In this document: in pieces, positions 16,229-25,300 of the stretch
How positions within the stretch are numbered: the first letter of the stretch is position 1
How the letters are laid out: each line of letters begins with the position of its first letter
NCBI RefSeq assembly: GCF_018986435.1
Contig: NZ_JAHMIN010000048.1
Span: 1 to 39,519 of the forward strand
From: Hahella sp. HN01
GTDB taxonomy: Bacteria > Pseudomonadota > Gammaproteobacteria > Pseudomonadales > Oleiphilaceae
Reading direction: 5' to 3'
Length of the DNA stretch: 39,519 nucleotides
Notes under the pieces: generated by a model
Database searches by the model: none
Seen by the model: only the letters and a program-made list of their open reading frames with translations
Told to the model about the DNA's origin: nothing
Program-made: the position numbers and the translations under genes

Positions 16229-19195
16229 TTAAGTTTCCGTTAACTCTGCAGAGATACTTTCTGAGTCGGACTGATAAGCCGGTAGTTCGATAATGACCCG
16301 GGTTCCTTTGCCGGATTCTTTATCCGCCGGACTTTCTATCCGAATGTGGCCGTAGTGCTCTTCTATAATGCTGTACACCAGAGACAGCCCCAAACCAGTA
16401 CCCTTATCGGGGCCTTTGGTGGTATAGAAGGGCTCGAACAGGTGATCTATCTGGTCGCCGCTGATGCCGCTGCCTTCGTCCTCCACTTCAACATGGATGG
16501 AATATTGTTGCAGCGACGCTCTCACCCAGATATTGGCTGAAGCCTCCGAAGCGTCGCGGGCGTTGCTGAGCAAGTTGACGAAAACCTGCACCAGACGTTG
16601 TCCGTCGCCCATTACCTTTACCGTTTCGTCCACTTCGTTGACGTAGAGCACCTGTGGCTCTTTAGTGGATAAGGAGAGTAAGTGTATCGCTTCGTCGACG
16701 CAACGTTTTAACTCCGTCGGCCCATGCTGGGCGGACTGGGTGTAATTGCCGGAGCGGGCGAAATTCATCAGGGTGTGTAAAATTCTGGAGACCCGCTGGG
16801 TCTGCACAAGAATATGTCCCGCCGTCTCCAGCACTTCTTCGTTGCTGGTCATGAGTTTGAGGTTTTGGGCAAGACAGGCGATGCCCGTTACCGGGTTGCC
16901 AATTTCGTGGGCGACCCCCGCTGCAAGACGCCCCACGGAAGCGAGGCGCTCACTATGAACCAGCTCGTCTTCCAGTAACTGGGTCTCCGTATAATCTTCC
17001 AAAAGCAGCACTTGTCCGGCGCCCGATGCGCCATCGCTTTCAATCGCGGCTTTGTGCAGATTGAACCAGTGTGGTGCGCCGTTAATGTCCAGGCGCTTCT
17101 TGGAGACATGGCGCTCTTCCGCATTAGCGAAGCTAAAGAGCAGCGTGGACCAGGGCTTGGCAATGGCGCTGATGTGTGAACCGATGACCTGCGGAGCGGG
17201 AATTCCCGTCAGCTGCTCCATCGCGTGATTCCACATCAACACTTCAAGATCAGCGCCTAAAGAACAGGTGGCGATAGGTAGATTTTGTAAGGTTTGCCGA
17301 TGGTAACGGCGCAGCGTATCCAATTCGCCGGCAAGTCCGCTGAGGCGGTTATGGTATTCCTCCAGCTTGCTCTCAACGAAGTAAATGTCCTGAGCGGGCG
17401 CAACGCTGGTGGCGGGCTTGAAGCTGAGATTCTGTTTGACGATGTCCTGCGCCAGAGCCGGACCTAATAGACCTGACAAATTGGCTTCGATCTGATCGCG
17501 CAGCCTGCGTAGCGCATAGGGGCGGTACTCGACCTCATGCAACTGCAACTGCGCGAGGGCGTGATTCACTTCTCTTTCGGCGGCTTGGCGGCCGAGAGAC
17601 TCTGTCAGGAAGTCCTTAAACTGCTCGGAGCTGGTGGCGACCAATTCGCGTCGTGATGGACGCATCAGTGTGTCGACGGAGCAGGCCTGGGCGGAGCGCG
17701 CTTCTGCCTGAGAGGCGTCGGTAAACAGGCTGACCATGACGAAAACGAAAATATTCAGGGTCAGGGACGCCATCACATAGTAGTGCCAATCGTCAGGATT
17801 GAAGCTGTAGCTGTCGCGCCATGGATTGACCGAGAACACGTCTACACCGAACAAGATGGGTAATGGCATGGTGACGAACCACAAGCTTACGCCGGCGCAT
17901 AAGCCACTGATGAATCCGTTGCGATTTCCCAGGGGCCAATAGATGACCGCCATCACCCCTGGCAGCAACTGCAGGCCAGCGGAAAAAGCCAGTATGCCCA
18001 GCTCGGAAAGGGAAAAGCGGTTGTCCAGGAATAGAGAGAACAGGTAGCCGGAGCCGAGGATAAACAAGATCAAGCCGCGTCTTACCCAGGTCAGCCAGGA
18101 ATAGATATTGCCGCGGGACAAAGGCTGATATACGGGGAGGATGACATGATTGAGCATCATCGAGGCCAGCGCCAGACAGGTCACGATCAGTAAGCCGCTG
18201 GCGGCGGTCAGTCCGCCAAGAAAGGCGACAATACTGATCCAGGGGGCGTTGAGCACCTGGCCCAGGCCGAGAATAAAAAATTCCGGTGTTGTGGGAACGG
18301 ACAGCTTGATGCCCGCCCACATGAAAATAGGGATGGGCAGACTCATCAGGAGCAGGTACACCGGTAGTCCCCAGCTCGCTTTGTAAAGTGCAGTGGGATT
18401 CAGGTTTTCCGTAAAGGTGACATGAAACATGTGCGGCATCACCAAGGCGGAAGCGAAGAATATCAGCAGCATCGCCCGCCAGGGCCCTTCCTCTAAGTGG
18501 CGCTCCATGGCGCTGATGCGTTGCGCGTTCTCTTGCAGCCAGCTGTTCACTTCGCCGAAGCCGCCGAACACCTGATAGGCGATCAATATGGCCAGCGCCA
18601 GTATGATCACCAGCTTGAGACCGCCTTCTAGCGCAATCGCCACGATCAGGCTGGGGTGTCTTTCCGCGCGAGTTTGTCCGCGGGCGCCGAAAAAGATGGC
18701 GAAGAAAATGATCATGGCGCAGAACAGCAGGCTGACTATCCGTGTGTCCTGAGACGGCGCTAGAACATGCAGGGAGTTGTCGAGCGCCTGAAACTGCAAC
18801 GCCAGCAGCGCGAGTGAAGCGAAGCTGATGAAGAGTGTGCTGATGGTGCCTGCCGCCTGACTTCTGTAGCGGAAGGTGAATAAATCCGCCACTGAAGAAA
18901 GTTGATAGGATTTGGTGACCCGCAGAACAGGAATCAGCAACACTGGCGCAAGAAGAAAAGCGCCGCAAACCCCCAGATAGAAAGCCAGAAAGCCGTAGCC
19001 GAATTCGTAAGCCAGGCCGACGGAGCCGTAAAACGCCCAGGCGCTGGCGTAGACGCCGAGAGATAAAACATAGGTGGCGGGGTGCCGGACCCAGCGTAAA
19101 GGTATCCAGCCGCGCTCGGTGATATAAGCCAGGCCAAACAATGCACTGAGGTACAGGGCTCCGTAGGCGAGCAGGCTCCAGGCGCTAAAATTCAT
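16229..19195 (-). CDS. cbrA: Transporter-fused sensor histidine kinase CbrA
   Basis: The 988-residue protein joins a sodium/solute-symporter (SSS) like membrane domain of about a dozen helices (residues 1-500) to a linker, a PAS domain (about 625-740), a HisKA domain with phosphoacceptor H763 in GVAHEIGNPV, and an HATPase domain (N box FVNLLSNARDA, G box GTGLGLSLVYSI near 930). This architecture defines Pseudomonas CbrA, which regulates use of histidine, amino acids and other carbon sources with CbrB. GGGGA lies 4 nt before ATG 19195. The start overlaps the end of cbrX by 11 bp. The sensed signal is not known from sequence. Confidence 0.95.
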   Translation of the reverse strand: MNFSAWSLLAYGALYLSALFGLAYITERGWIPLRWVRHPATYVLSLGVYASAWAFYGSVGLAYEFGYGFLAFYLGVCGAFLLAPVLLIPVLRVTKSYQLSSVADLFTFRYRSQAAGTISTLFISFASLALLALQFQALDNSLHVLAPSQDTRIVSLLFCAMIIFFAIFFGARGQTRAERHPSLIVAIALEGGLKLVIILALAILIAYQVFGGFGEVNSWLQENAQRISAMERHLEEGPWRAMLLIFFASALVMPHMFHVTFTENLNPTALYKASWGLPVYLLLMSLPIPIFMWAGIKLSVPTTPEFFILGLGQVLNAPWISIVAFLGGLTAASGLLIVTCLALASMMLNHVILPVYQPLSRGNIYSWLTWVRRGLILFILGSGYLFSLFLDNRFSLSELGILAFSAGLQLLPGVMAVIYWPLGNRNGFISGLCAGVSLWFVTMPLPILFGVDVFSVNPWRDSYSFNPDDWHYYVMASLTLNIFVFVMVSLFTDASQAEARSAQACSVDTLMRPSRRELVATSSEQFKDFLTESLGRQAAEREVNHALAQLQLHEVEYRPYALRRLRDQIEANLSGLLGPALAQDIVKQNLSFKPATSVAPAQDIYFVESKLEEYHNRLSGLAGELDTLRRYHRQTLQNLPIATCSLGADLEVLMWNHAMEQLTGIPAPQVIGSHISAIAKPWSTLLFSFANAEERHVSKKRLDINGAPHWFNLHKAAIESDGASGAGQVLLLEDYTETQLLEDELVHSERLASVGRLAAGVAHEIGNPVTGIACLAQNLKLMTSNEEVLETAGHILVQTQRVSRILHTLMNFARSGNYTQSAQHGPTELKRCVDEAIHLLSLSTKEPQVLYVNEVDETVKVMGDGQRLVQVFVNLLSNARDASEASANIWVRASLQQYSIHVEVEDEGSGISGDQIDHLFEPFYTTKGPDKGTGLGLSLVYSIIEEHYGHIRIESPADKESGKGTRVIIELPAYQSDSESISAELTET

Positions 19196-19361
19196 TCGGT
19201 CCCCGCTTTCGCTCTAACCAGTATGCGACGACGATCAGCAGAGACCAGATAATGTATGGCCTGTACCAGGCGCTACCCGGCGCGATCCACCAGTCCATGA
19301 TCACGGGTGAAAAAATGTAGACGCCTAAAATCAGCAGAAACACCAAGCGATAAATATACAT
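19185..19361 (-). CDS. cbrX: Small membrane protein CbrX-like
   Basis: From ATG 19361 this is a 58-residue protein with two predicted membrane segments (YRLVFLLILGVYIFSPVIMD and YIIWSLLIVVAYWLE) and a short charged tail. Other in-frame starts (ATG 19403, TTG 19451) are possible; none has a strong ribosome binding site. It overlaps cbrA by 11 bp. In Pseudomonas a small gene called cbrX sits here and is translationally coupled to cbrA. The name is given by position and type, not by alignment. Confidence 0.75.
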   Translation of the reverse strand: MYIYRLVFLLILGVYIFSPVIMDWWIAPGSAWYRPYIIWSLLIVVAYWLERKRGPNEF

Positions 19362-19507
19362 AGACCGCGTTACCAAAATACCCGGAAGACTAGGTTTGTC
19401 CATGTTACTGGAGGAAACGGGAGCATGCAAAATACCTTTTTGGCTTCCCAATTGGTTGTTTTCGCGTACTTATTAAATATAAGTGGGCAAAAGCAGAGTA
19501 ACAGGTT

Positions 19508-20422
19508 TTAAGCGCTTGATGCGCCGGTTATCTCAGGCAGGGGAACGCTGCGTAGTCCATGGATCTTGTCGCGGGACCAGTTTAGCGTTAGTTGTGGCAG
19601 GAGCTCCAGAGGCGTTTCGGCTTGCGCCAGCTCTGCGTTATCGATCAACAGCGCCGCTGCCGCCGCTCTGAGGTTGCTCATGATTTGCCGGTTATCCAGC
19701 CCGGGGGCCAGGTTCTGCTTGCTGAGTTTGGCGCCGGAAGCATCGACGACGACCGGGAAATGTCCGACTTGCGGCGACTCTTTGCCCAGTGCTTTATACA
19801 TTTGATATTGCAATGGCGTGGAGTCAAGTAAGTCGGAACCGCGAATAATATGGCTGATATCCTGCGCTAAGTCGTCGCATACCACCGCCAGTTGGTAAGA
19901 GAAAAAGCCTTCTTTACGCCGAATGACAAAATCATCCAGTTCTCCATGGAGATGGTAGGGGACGACGCCTTGTATCAGGTCATGAAAACTATGCTCCGCA
20001 TCGGTTACGGCAAATCGGTAAGCGTATTCGGCGTTTGGGGGCGTTTGGCGTAAGCGGCAGGCGTCCAGGTGGCGACCCTGTCGTGCAGACAGCTCTTTGC
20101 GACTGCAAGGACAGGGGTAAGCGTGACCGCTCGCAAGCAATTGCGTGAGTAGCTCAGTGTAGGAAGAGAGGCGGTGCGATTGATAGATAACGCTTTCGTC
20201 CCACTGCAGGCCGTGAGCTTCAAGTGTTCGCAGAATGCTGTCAGCGGCGCCGGGGACTTCCCGTAGTGGATCGATGTCTTCGATGCGAACGAGCCAGACG
20301 CCTTGTTTACTGCGCGCATCAAGATAGCTGGCCAGCGCGCCGACCAATGAGCCGAAGTGAAGAGGGCCTGTGGGAGAGGGCGCGAAACGCCCTCGATAGA
20401 TATCCGAAGAGACTGCCTGCAT
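19508..20422 (-). CDS. gluQ: Glutamyl-Q tRNA(Asp) synthetase GluQ
   Basis: This truncated glutamyl-tRNA synthetase attaches glutamate to queuosine in the anticodon of tRNA-Asp. The 304-residue protein has the catalytic core only: GRFAPSPTGPLHFGSLVGAL (HIGH-like), four zinc-ligand candidates in CPCSRKEL...CRL, and KLSKQNLAPG (KMSKS-like). The anticodon-binding domain of true GluRS is absent. It follows dksA by 21 bp, as in many gammaproteobacteria. Confidence 0.96.
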   Translation of the reverse strand: MQAVSSDIYRGRFAPSPTGPLHFGSLVGALASYLDARSKQGVWLVRIEDIDPLREVPGAADSILRTLEAHGLQWDESVIYQSHRLSSYTELLTQLLASGHAYPCPCSRKELSARQGRHLDACRLRQTPPNAEYAYRFAVTDAEHSFHDLIQGVVPYHLHGELDDFVIRRKEGFFSYQLAVVCDDLAQDISHIIRGSDLLDSTPLQYQMYKALGKESPQVGHFPVVVDASGAKLSKQNLAPGLDNRQIMSNLRAAAAALLIDNAELAQAETPLELLPQLTLNWSRDKIHGLRSVPLPEITGASSA

Positions 20423-20443
20423 GGAGGCGCGGGCGAGACCGGA

Positions 20444-20884
20444 TTAGATGCCGGTTTGCTTTTCCCGAATTTCCGCCAGTGTTTTGCAATCAATGCACAA
20501 TGTGGCGGTTGGGCGGGCTTCCAAACGGCGAATACCGATTTCCACGCCGCAGGATTCACAAAAACCGTAATCTTCCCGATCAATCTGATCGATAGTCTGG
20601 TCAATTTTCTTGATCAGCTTACGCTCTCTGTCGCGAGTGCGTAGTTCCAAGCTGAATTCTTCTTCCTGAGTTGCTCTATCGCTTGGGTCTGCGTAGTTGG
20701 CCGCGTCTTCCTGCATATGGTGCATGGTGCGGTCTACTTCTTCCATGAGCTCTTGTTTCCAGTCCAGCAGGATCTGTTTGAAATGCTCCAGCTGAGGAGG
20801 GCTCATGTATTCTTCGTTTTCACCAATTTCATACGGAGTAAAATTCGTGAATTTACCAGCGCTACCCGCTTTTTCATTTGGCAT
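20444..20884 (-). CDS. dksA: RNA polymerase-binding transcription factor DksA
   Basis: DksA enters the polymerase secondary channel and, with ppGpp, represses rRNA promoters and activates others. The 146-residue protein has the coiled coil with its acidic tip ([16 protein letters not shown]) and the four-cysteine zinc finger (CESCGVEIG ... LCIDC). GAAG precedes the ATG. It heads dksA-gluQ and is divergent from sfsA. The rRNA-type promoter at 39451-39478 is a plausible target. Confidence 0.97.
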   Translation of the reverse strand: MPNEKAGSAGKFTNFTPYEIGENEEYMSPPQLEHFKQILLDWKQELMEEVDRTMHHMQEDAANYADPSDRATQEEEFSLELRTRDRERKLIKKIDQTIDQIDREDYGFCESCGVEIGIRRLEARPTATLCIDCKTLAEIREKQTGI

Positions 20885-21100
20885 ATCTTCTGCCTCGTCT
20901 AGTCACTTCTCAAAAGTAGTGTAGGCTCCCGCGCCCGCACTGGACTTATATTTGCTAATATTCGCGATTTGTCAGGATTTAAGCGAGCGAAACATAGCAG
21001 ATAACTGAACTGATCGCCAACCCTTATTTATTTCAAAGTAGCCCAATTTAATGCGATTGCTATTTTCGGTGTTTATCAGTGCGAATAAGGAGTCATTTTT

Positions 21101-21826
21101 TTGAAAATAGATACAGTTTCAACGCCTGGACGGCTGCTAAAACGATACAAGCGATTTCTGGCGGATATCCAGCTTCACGATGGCGGCGAGCTGACCATCC
21201 ACTGCCCTAATACGGGGGCGATGACGGGGTGCGCTGAGCCAGGGAGTCTTGTGTACTACAGCGATTCCGGCAATCCCGCCCGTAAATATCGGCATACATG
21301 GGAGCTGGTGGAGACCCCGGCCGGAGAGTTCGCATGCGTGAACACGGCGCGTCCAAATCAGCTTGTGGGCGAGGCCATTGACGCTGGAGTGATCAAGGAG
21401 TTGCAGGGATATCCTTTGAAGAAGGCGGAAGTGAAATTCGGCGATCAAAACAGCCGGGCTGATTGGATGCTTTCCGGTTCTTCGGAGCTTCCCGACTGCT
21501 ATGTAGAAGTGAAAAACGTCACCCTTTGCATTAATGGGCGCGGCTACTTTCCCGATGCCGTCAGCACGCGGGGGCAAAAGCATCTGGAAGAGCTGATGTC
21601 CGTGGTGAGAAGCGGAAAGCGGGCTGCGTTGGTCTTTTGCGTCAACCATAGCGGTATTACCGTGGTGAGTCCCGCGTCACATATCGACGCCCGCTATGGG
21701 GTTTTGCTGACGGAAGCCATTGAGGCAGGCGTGGAAGTGTTGGCGTATAAGTCAGAGATTAAGCCCGGGGAAGTAAGGCTTTCCCAGAAACTAGAGGTGA
21801 TTCCGTTCGATCCAGAGGCGTTTTAA
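21101..21826 (+). CDS. sfsA: Sugar fermentation stimulation protein SfsA
   Basis: The 241-residue protein matches SfsA throughout ([57 protein letters not shown]). In E. coli it was linked to maltose metabolism; the family has a nuclease-like fold and its precise role is unsettled. The start is TTG 21101, supported by AAGGAG (21087-21092) 8 nt upstream and by homology. It is divergent from dksA, the order also found in E. coli, and ends 7 bp from the convergent Rieske gene. Confidence 0.95.
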   Translation: MKIDTVSTPGRLLKRYKRFLADIQLHDGGELTIHCPNTGAMTGCAEPGSLVYYSDSGNPARKYRHTWELVETPAGEFACVNTARPNQLVGEAIDAGVIKELQGYPLKKAEVKFGDQNSRADWMLSGSSELPDCYVEVKNVTLCINGRGYFPDAVSTRGQKHLEELMSVVRSGKRAALVFCVNHSGITVVSPASHIDARYGVLLTEAIEAGVEVLAYKSEIKPGEVRLSQKLEVIPFDPEAF

Positions 21827-21833
21827 TACGGCG

Positions 21834-22181
21834 TCAGCTATGCAGGTAAAAGCGCCACTCATCATCACTGCGCTCCATGTCCAGCCGCTGAAGGGATTGC
21901 CCCTGGCATGGGCCGCTGATGCATTCTCCTGAATGGATCAGAAACAGCGCGCCGTGTGTAGCGCAGTGAATAAATTGCCGGGCTCGGTCAAGAAACTGGT
22001 CAGGCATCCACTCAAGCTCTATGCCTAAATGTGGGCAGCTATTTATGTAGGCGAAAAGGGCGTTTCGTTGCTTGACGACAAAAACGCTGTGTCCAGCTAA
22101 CTGAAGGCCTCGGCAGGCGCTGTCGTCTAATTGATCCAGCTCACACGCCGGCACTGCGCCCAGCAGTTTTCGTGACGCCAT
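21834..22181 (-). CDS. Rieske [2Fe-2S] domain protein
   Basis: From ATG 22181 this is a 115-residue single-domain protein. The Rieske cluster ligands are visible as C-P-H (SCPHLGIEL) and C-A-T-H (HCATHGALF). It resembles small soluble ferredoxin subunits of dioxygenases or NirD-like proteins, but no oxygenase gene lies nearby. It begins 9 nt after the stop of the cNMP-binding gene with a poor ribosome binding site, which suggests coupling. Electron-transfer partner unknown. Confidence 0.85.
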   Translation of the reverse strand: MASRKLLGAVPACELDQLDDSACRGLQLAGHSVFVVKQRNALFAYINSCPHLGIELEWMPDQFLDRARQFIHCATHGALFLIHSGECISGPCQGQSLQRLDMERSDDEWRFYLHS

Positions 22182-22189
22182 GAATAAGG

Positions 22190-22981
22190 CTAGAGCGCAG
22201 CGGAATCGCCAGTCAGGCGGCGGTTCAGGTCGTTGATGGTCCGAGCCATATTTTCCAGTAAATGGAAGCAGGTTTCCGGATGGGCGTGAATCAGGCTGAC
22301 GAACTGGGATTTCGGCACCGCCATGACCGTGCATGAGTTCCCCGCTACAACAGTGGCGTTGCGAGGGGCATTGGTCAGCGCGGCGATAGCGCCGAATATT
22401 TCCCCTTCGTGCACTTCTCCGACTTCCTGATCATCGATAAAGACTTTCGCGTCGCCCATCATCATGGTGTAGACGTTGTCTGCTTCTTCGCCCTGGCGAA
22501 TGATGACATCCCCCGGCTTGTAGCGAGTAAAACCGGCCTGGGGGCGGTGTTGTTCTTTGCTGATATCGCCGTAGGAGTGGCTGAAAAGGGTCATCAGACC
22601 AACGACATAGCTTTGCCATGTGTTGGAGAGTTGCTGGTTTTCTTTCATCAGCTCCTGAAAAGCGACGGGAGAAAAGCAATCCAGCTCTACCGGGTCTTCA
22701 CACACATAGCTGACAGTCGCCGCTTTAATGCCGCCTTCAATGCCAGCGACATCTCCAGGTTGAAGAATATAAGCCACGCGGTTATCCATGACGGCTGAGA
22801 GCATGCCTCGTCTCACCAGGCACAAATGGCCGCGGGGGACACGCCTGAACAGGTCTGTGCCGGGGTACAGCTCTAGATTGTTAGGGCTGGGAGGAAGCAA
22901 TCTTTGCAGGCTGCGCGCGGAGCTGTTTACGTATTCGAGTAGGCCTTCGACGGAGGCCACGTGTTCACCAAGTAAAAACAT
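22190..22981 (-). CDS. Cyclic-nucleotide-binding domain protein (two CAP_ED domains, no DNA-binding domain)
   Basis: This 263-residue cytoplasmic protein has two Crp-like beta-barrel regions: a degenerate one at about 45-105 (LVRRGMLSAVMDNRVAYILQPGDVAG) and a well-formed one at about 150-250 (GDVIIRQGEEADNVYTMMMG, VGEVHEGEIFGAIAALTNAPRNATVVA). The second has the FGAIAAL/PRNATV phosphate-binding cassette, with Gly-Ala-Ile where Gly-Glu-Leu is usual, so nucleotide binding is uncertain. There is no helix-turn-helix, so it is probably a signalling or scaffold protein. It lies 15 bp after the pentapeptide gene. Confidence 0.85.
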   Translation of the reverse strand: MFLLGEHVASVEGLLEYVNSSARSLQRLLPPSPNNLELYPGTDLFRRVPRGHLCLVRRGMLSAVMDNRVAYILQPGDVAGIEGGIKAATVSYVCEDPVELDCFSPVAFQELMKENQQLSNTWQSYVVGLMTLFSHSYGDISKEQHRPQAGFTRYKPGDVIIRQGEEADNVYTMMMGDAKVFIDDQEVGEVHEGEIFGAIAALTNAPRNATVVAGNSCTVMAVPKSQFVSLIHAHPETCFHLLENMARTINDLNRRLTGDSAAL

Positions 22982-22996
22982 AGGTCCGGTTCCGGT

Positions 22997-23338
22997 TCAA
23001 CGACGGTAGCGTAGGCGCGTGCCATGGGTGACTGACATTACAATCTCATCTGGAGACAGCTCTTCAGGGAAATAACAGCCTGAGATTTTGGTGCTGGCGA
23101 TACTGGCGCCTTCCAGATCCGCTTTGCGGAAATCGATGCCACGCAGATCCGCACCACGAAAGTACGCGCCCTTAAGATCCAGGCCCGATGCATCAAGCCC
23201 GCGTAAATCCAGGCCACGAAAATCACAGAGCTCAAAGCTGGGAACAGGGGATGACTGTTTCTGCTTATTGAACTCCTCGACCTTCTCAGAACGAAGCAGT
23301 TGATAAAGAGGGTGATCTATTATCTTGACCCGTTCCAT
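22997..23338 (-). CDS. Pentapeptide-repeat protein
   Basis: This 113-residue protein has a run of A(D/N)LxG-type pentapeptides at residues about 38-85 (CDFRGLDLRGLDASGLDLKG, YFRGADLRGIDFRKADLEGA), predicted to form a short right-handed beta-helix. GGAGGT lies 8 nt before ATG 23338. With about nine repeats it is short. The biochemical role is unknown. It is the first gene of a leftward three-gene cluster with the cNMP-binding and Rieske proteins. Confidence 0.88.
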   Translation of the reverse strand: MERVKIIDHPLYQLLRSEKVEEFNKQKQSSPVPSFELCDFRGLDLRGLDASGLDLKGAYFRGADLRGIDFRKADLEGASIASTKISGCYFPEELSPDEIVMSVTHGTRLRYRR

Positions 23339-23470
23339 TGAGCTGCACCTCCGGAAACAATTCTGCGATTGGGCGGATAACGCCGCCCTGAGTAAACGCT
23401 ATTCGGGACGCCGTTATTGTAACGACGCATAATCGCAGTATAGACAGAGGTTTAAGTCAAGTCATGTAGT

Positions 23471-23490
23471 GTTCCGTAACAAAACGGAAC
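23471..23490. repeat. Inverted repeat upstream of the pentapeptide operon
   Basis: GTTCCGT-AACAAA-ACGGAAC is a perfect 7-bp inverted repeat in the 198-bp gap between the kinase fusion gene and the pentapeptide gene. No U-tract follows on either strand, so it fits an operator as well as a terminator. Confidence 0.4.
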
Positions 23491-23536
23491 GATAAAACGA
23501 CGCAATTGCAATGGATAAGGAGGGAAGCGGCGCAGC

Positions 23537-25111
23537 TTATGCTGCGCCAAGACGTTGTACTAACTTTTCAGTCAGAGTGTGGATGTCCTCTGAGCTATCC
23601 GTGGAGACCACTAGCACATGAGGCAGTTCGTCCTCCTGGAATGGCTCATCCCGGGTGAGTTGCTTGTGCATAACTTCCACATCAGCTTCCGCAGGATCGT
23701 CGTTCTTTTCCTTGCGGCGGTTTAGACGACGTTCAATTTCATCCAATGGCACGCGGCAGTCCACTACAGCGAACGGGACGCCTTCTTCTTCCGCCACTTT
23801 TTCCATCTGCTGGCGTTGATCGTAGCGAAGGAAGGTAGCGTCGATGATAACCGCCGCTCCACAGTGCAGCAGGGCGCGAGCGGTGTCGGCGAGATGGGTG
23901 TAAGTCTTAATAGAGGCGTCTTTGTTATAGATGCCCTGATCGCTGCCGGAAGCGCCAGTGTTATCCAGATGAGAAAAGCCGAACAGGCGCTTGCGCTCTA
24001 CGTCCGAACGCAAGCGAATGGCGCTTAAGCGTTCCAGCAGTCGAGAGGTGATGGTGGATTTGCCTGTGCCTGAGACGCCGTGGGTAATAAGTAAAAAGCG
24101 TGTCGGCACATCCATATAGCTTTCCGCCAACTCCAGGTACTTGCGATATTTGCGCACCTGTTCCGCCTTGGCTTCTTCGCTCAGCCCTGGCGCGCCGAGG
24201 GTAAACAACGCAACTTTACATCGCACCATGGCGCGGTATGACTTATAGAAAGGCAGCAACTCTGCGCCGACGTAATCGCCGGTAATTTCCAGGTATTTAT
24301 TCAAAAACCGGTAGGACAGATGTTTCATGCCTCGATCTTCCAGATCCATCATCAGGAAGGCGAGATCGTTGTAGACATCCGTCCAGCGAAAGTCCTCGTT
24401 AAACTCAATGCAGTCAAACAGGGTGACTTTATCTTCAAACAGGGTCACGTTGCCGAGATGCACATCGCCATGACATTCGCGCACAAACCCTTTGTCTTTA
24501 CGCGACTGCAGAAACGGACGCAGGCGCTCGTAGGTGCTTTGCGCCCAGCCTTCGATGTATTCCAGTTGCCGTAACTCCGCGGGGTCCGACAACATGGGAC
24601 GGACTTGATCGAAGTTCTGCTGCACTGGCGCGAATACTTGCTCAGGGTCGCCGAATTCACAGCTGCTGTCGGCGACAGCGGACTCTTGCATGTGGAAGTC
24701 CGCCAGTTGCTGGCTGAGGGCGTCCAGGTAACGGGGCAACTTATCAGAGTCACTAGGTAGCTTGCTGAGCAGGTCTTCAGGGTTGAACTGCTTCATTTTG
24801 ACTGCGTATTCAATTACGTCGCCATCGCCGTCAATGGAAGGCTCCGCTTCCGAGCCGGTAATTCTGACCAGCCCTTGGTAAATCTCTGGGGCAAGGCGAC
24901 GATTAAGCCGCAGTTCTTCCTCGCAATAGAAGCGACGGCGCTCCAAGTCGGTAAAGTTAAGGAAGCCGAAATCCATGGGTTTCTTGATTTTGTAGGCGTA
25001 TGGCCCAGTCAGGATGACCCAGGAGATATGTGTTTCGACGAGTTGAAACTGTGTGACGGGATGTCCATAGACTGCCGGATCCTGCAGCGCTTTAATTAAG
25101 CTCTCGCTCAC
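23537..25111 (-). CDS. Fused aminoglycoside-phosphotransferase-like / P-loop kinase protein
   Basis: The 524-residue protein has two kinase modules. Residues about 25-320 are an APH/choline-kinase-like fold with catalytic HGDVHLGNV and the metal-binding Asp in LFDCIEFNEDFRWTDV. Residues about 345-520 are a P-loop kinase (Walker A GVSGTGKSTITSRL; VIIDATFLRYDQRQQM). GTG 25111 is chosen because AAGGAG precedes it by 6 nt; the frame stays open to GTG 25216. Homologues of this fusion are widespread in proteobacteria and generally uncharacterised. It is not evidence of antibiotic resistance. Confidence 0.88.
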   Translation of the reverse strand: MSESLIKALQDPAVYGHPVTQFQLVETHISWVILTGPYAYKIKKPMDFGFLNFTDLERRRFYCEEELRLNRRLAPEIYQGLVRITGSEAEPSIDGDGDVIEYAVKMKQFNPEDLLSKLPSDSDKLPRYLDALSQQLADFHMQESAVADSSCEFGDPEQVFAPVQQNFDQVRPMLSDPAELRQLEYIEGWAQSTYERLRPFLQSRKDKGFVRECHGDVHLGNVTLFEDKVTLFDCIEFNEDFRWTDVYNDLAFLMMDLEDRGMKHLSYRFLNKYLEITGDYVGAELLPFYKSYRAMVRCKVALFTLGAPGLSEEAKAEQVRKYRKYLELAESYMDVPTRFLLITHGVSGTGKSTITSRLLERLSAIRLRSDVERKRLFGFSHLDNTGASGSDQGIYNKDASIKTYTHLADTARALLHCGAAVIIDATFLRYDQRQQMEKVAEEEGVPFAVVDCRVPLDEIERRLNRRKEKNDDPAEADVEVMHKQLTRDEPFQEDELPHVLVVSTDSSEDIHTLTEKLVQRLGAA

Positions 25112-25300
25112 GCGTCGCTCCTTCTTATTTAATATTGCGAGGGTTTCATGCCACTGATTGCTGAAATTGGTTATGATAACCGCCGCGACCGCCCGAAAAA
25201 CAATCATCTGGCGCACATCTAACGTCCTGAAACAACGCGTTTCAACGAGAATAAAAGGCAGCCGCGCCAGCAGACTAGAGCTTAAACCATCTACATTCCC

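Noticed and set aside
17793-18968. Long out-of-frame ORF on the minus strand inside cbrA
   Set aside because: It is a different frame of the well-supported cbrA membrane domain and is rich in Arg/His as expected of a shadow.
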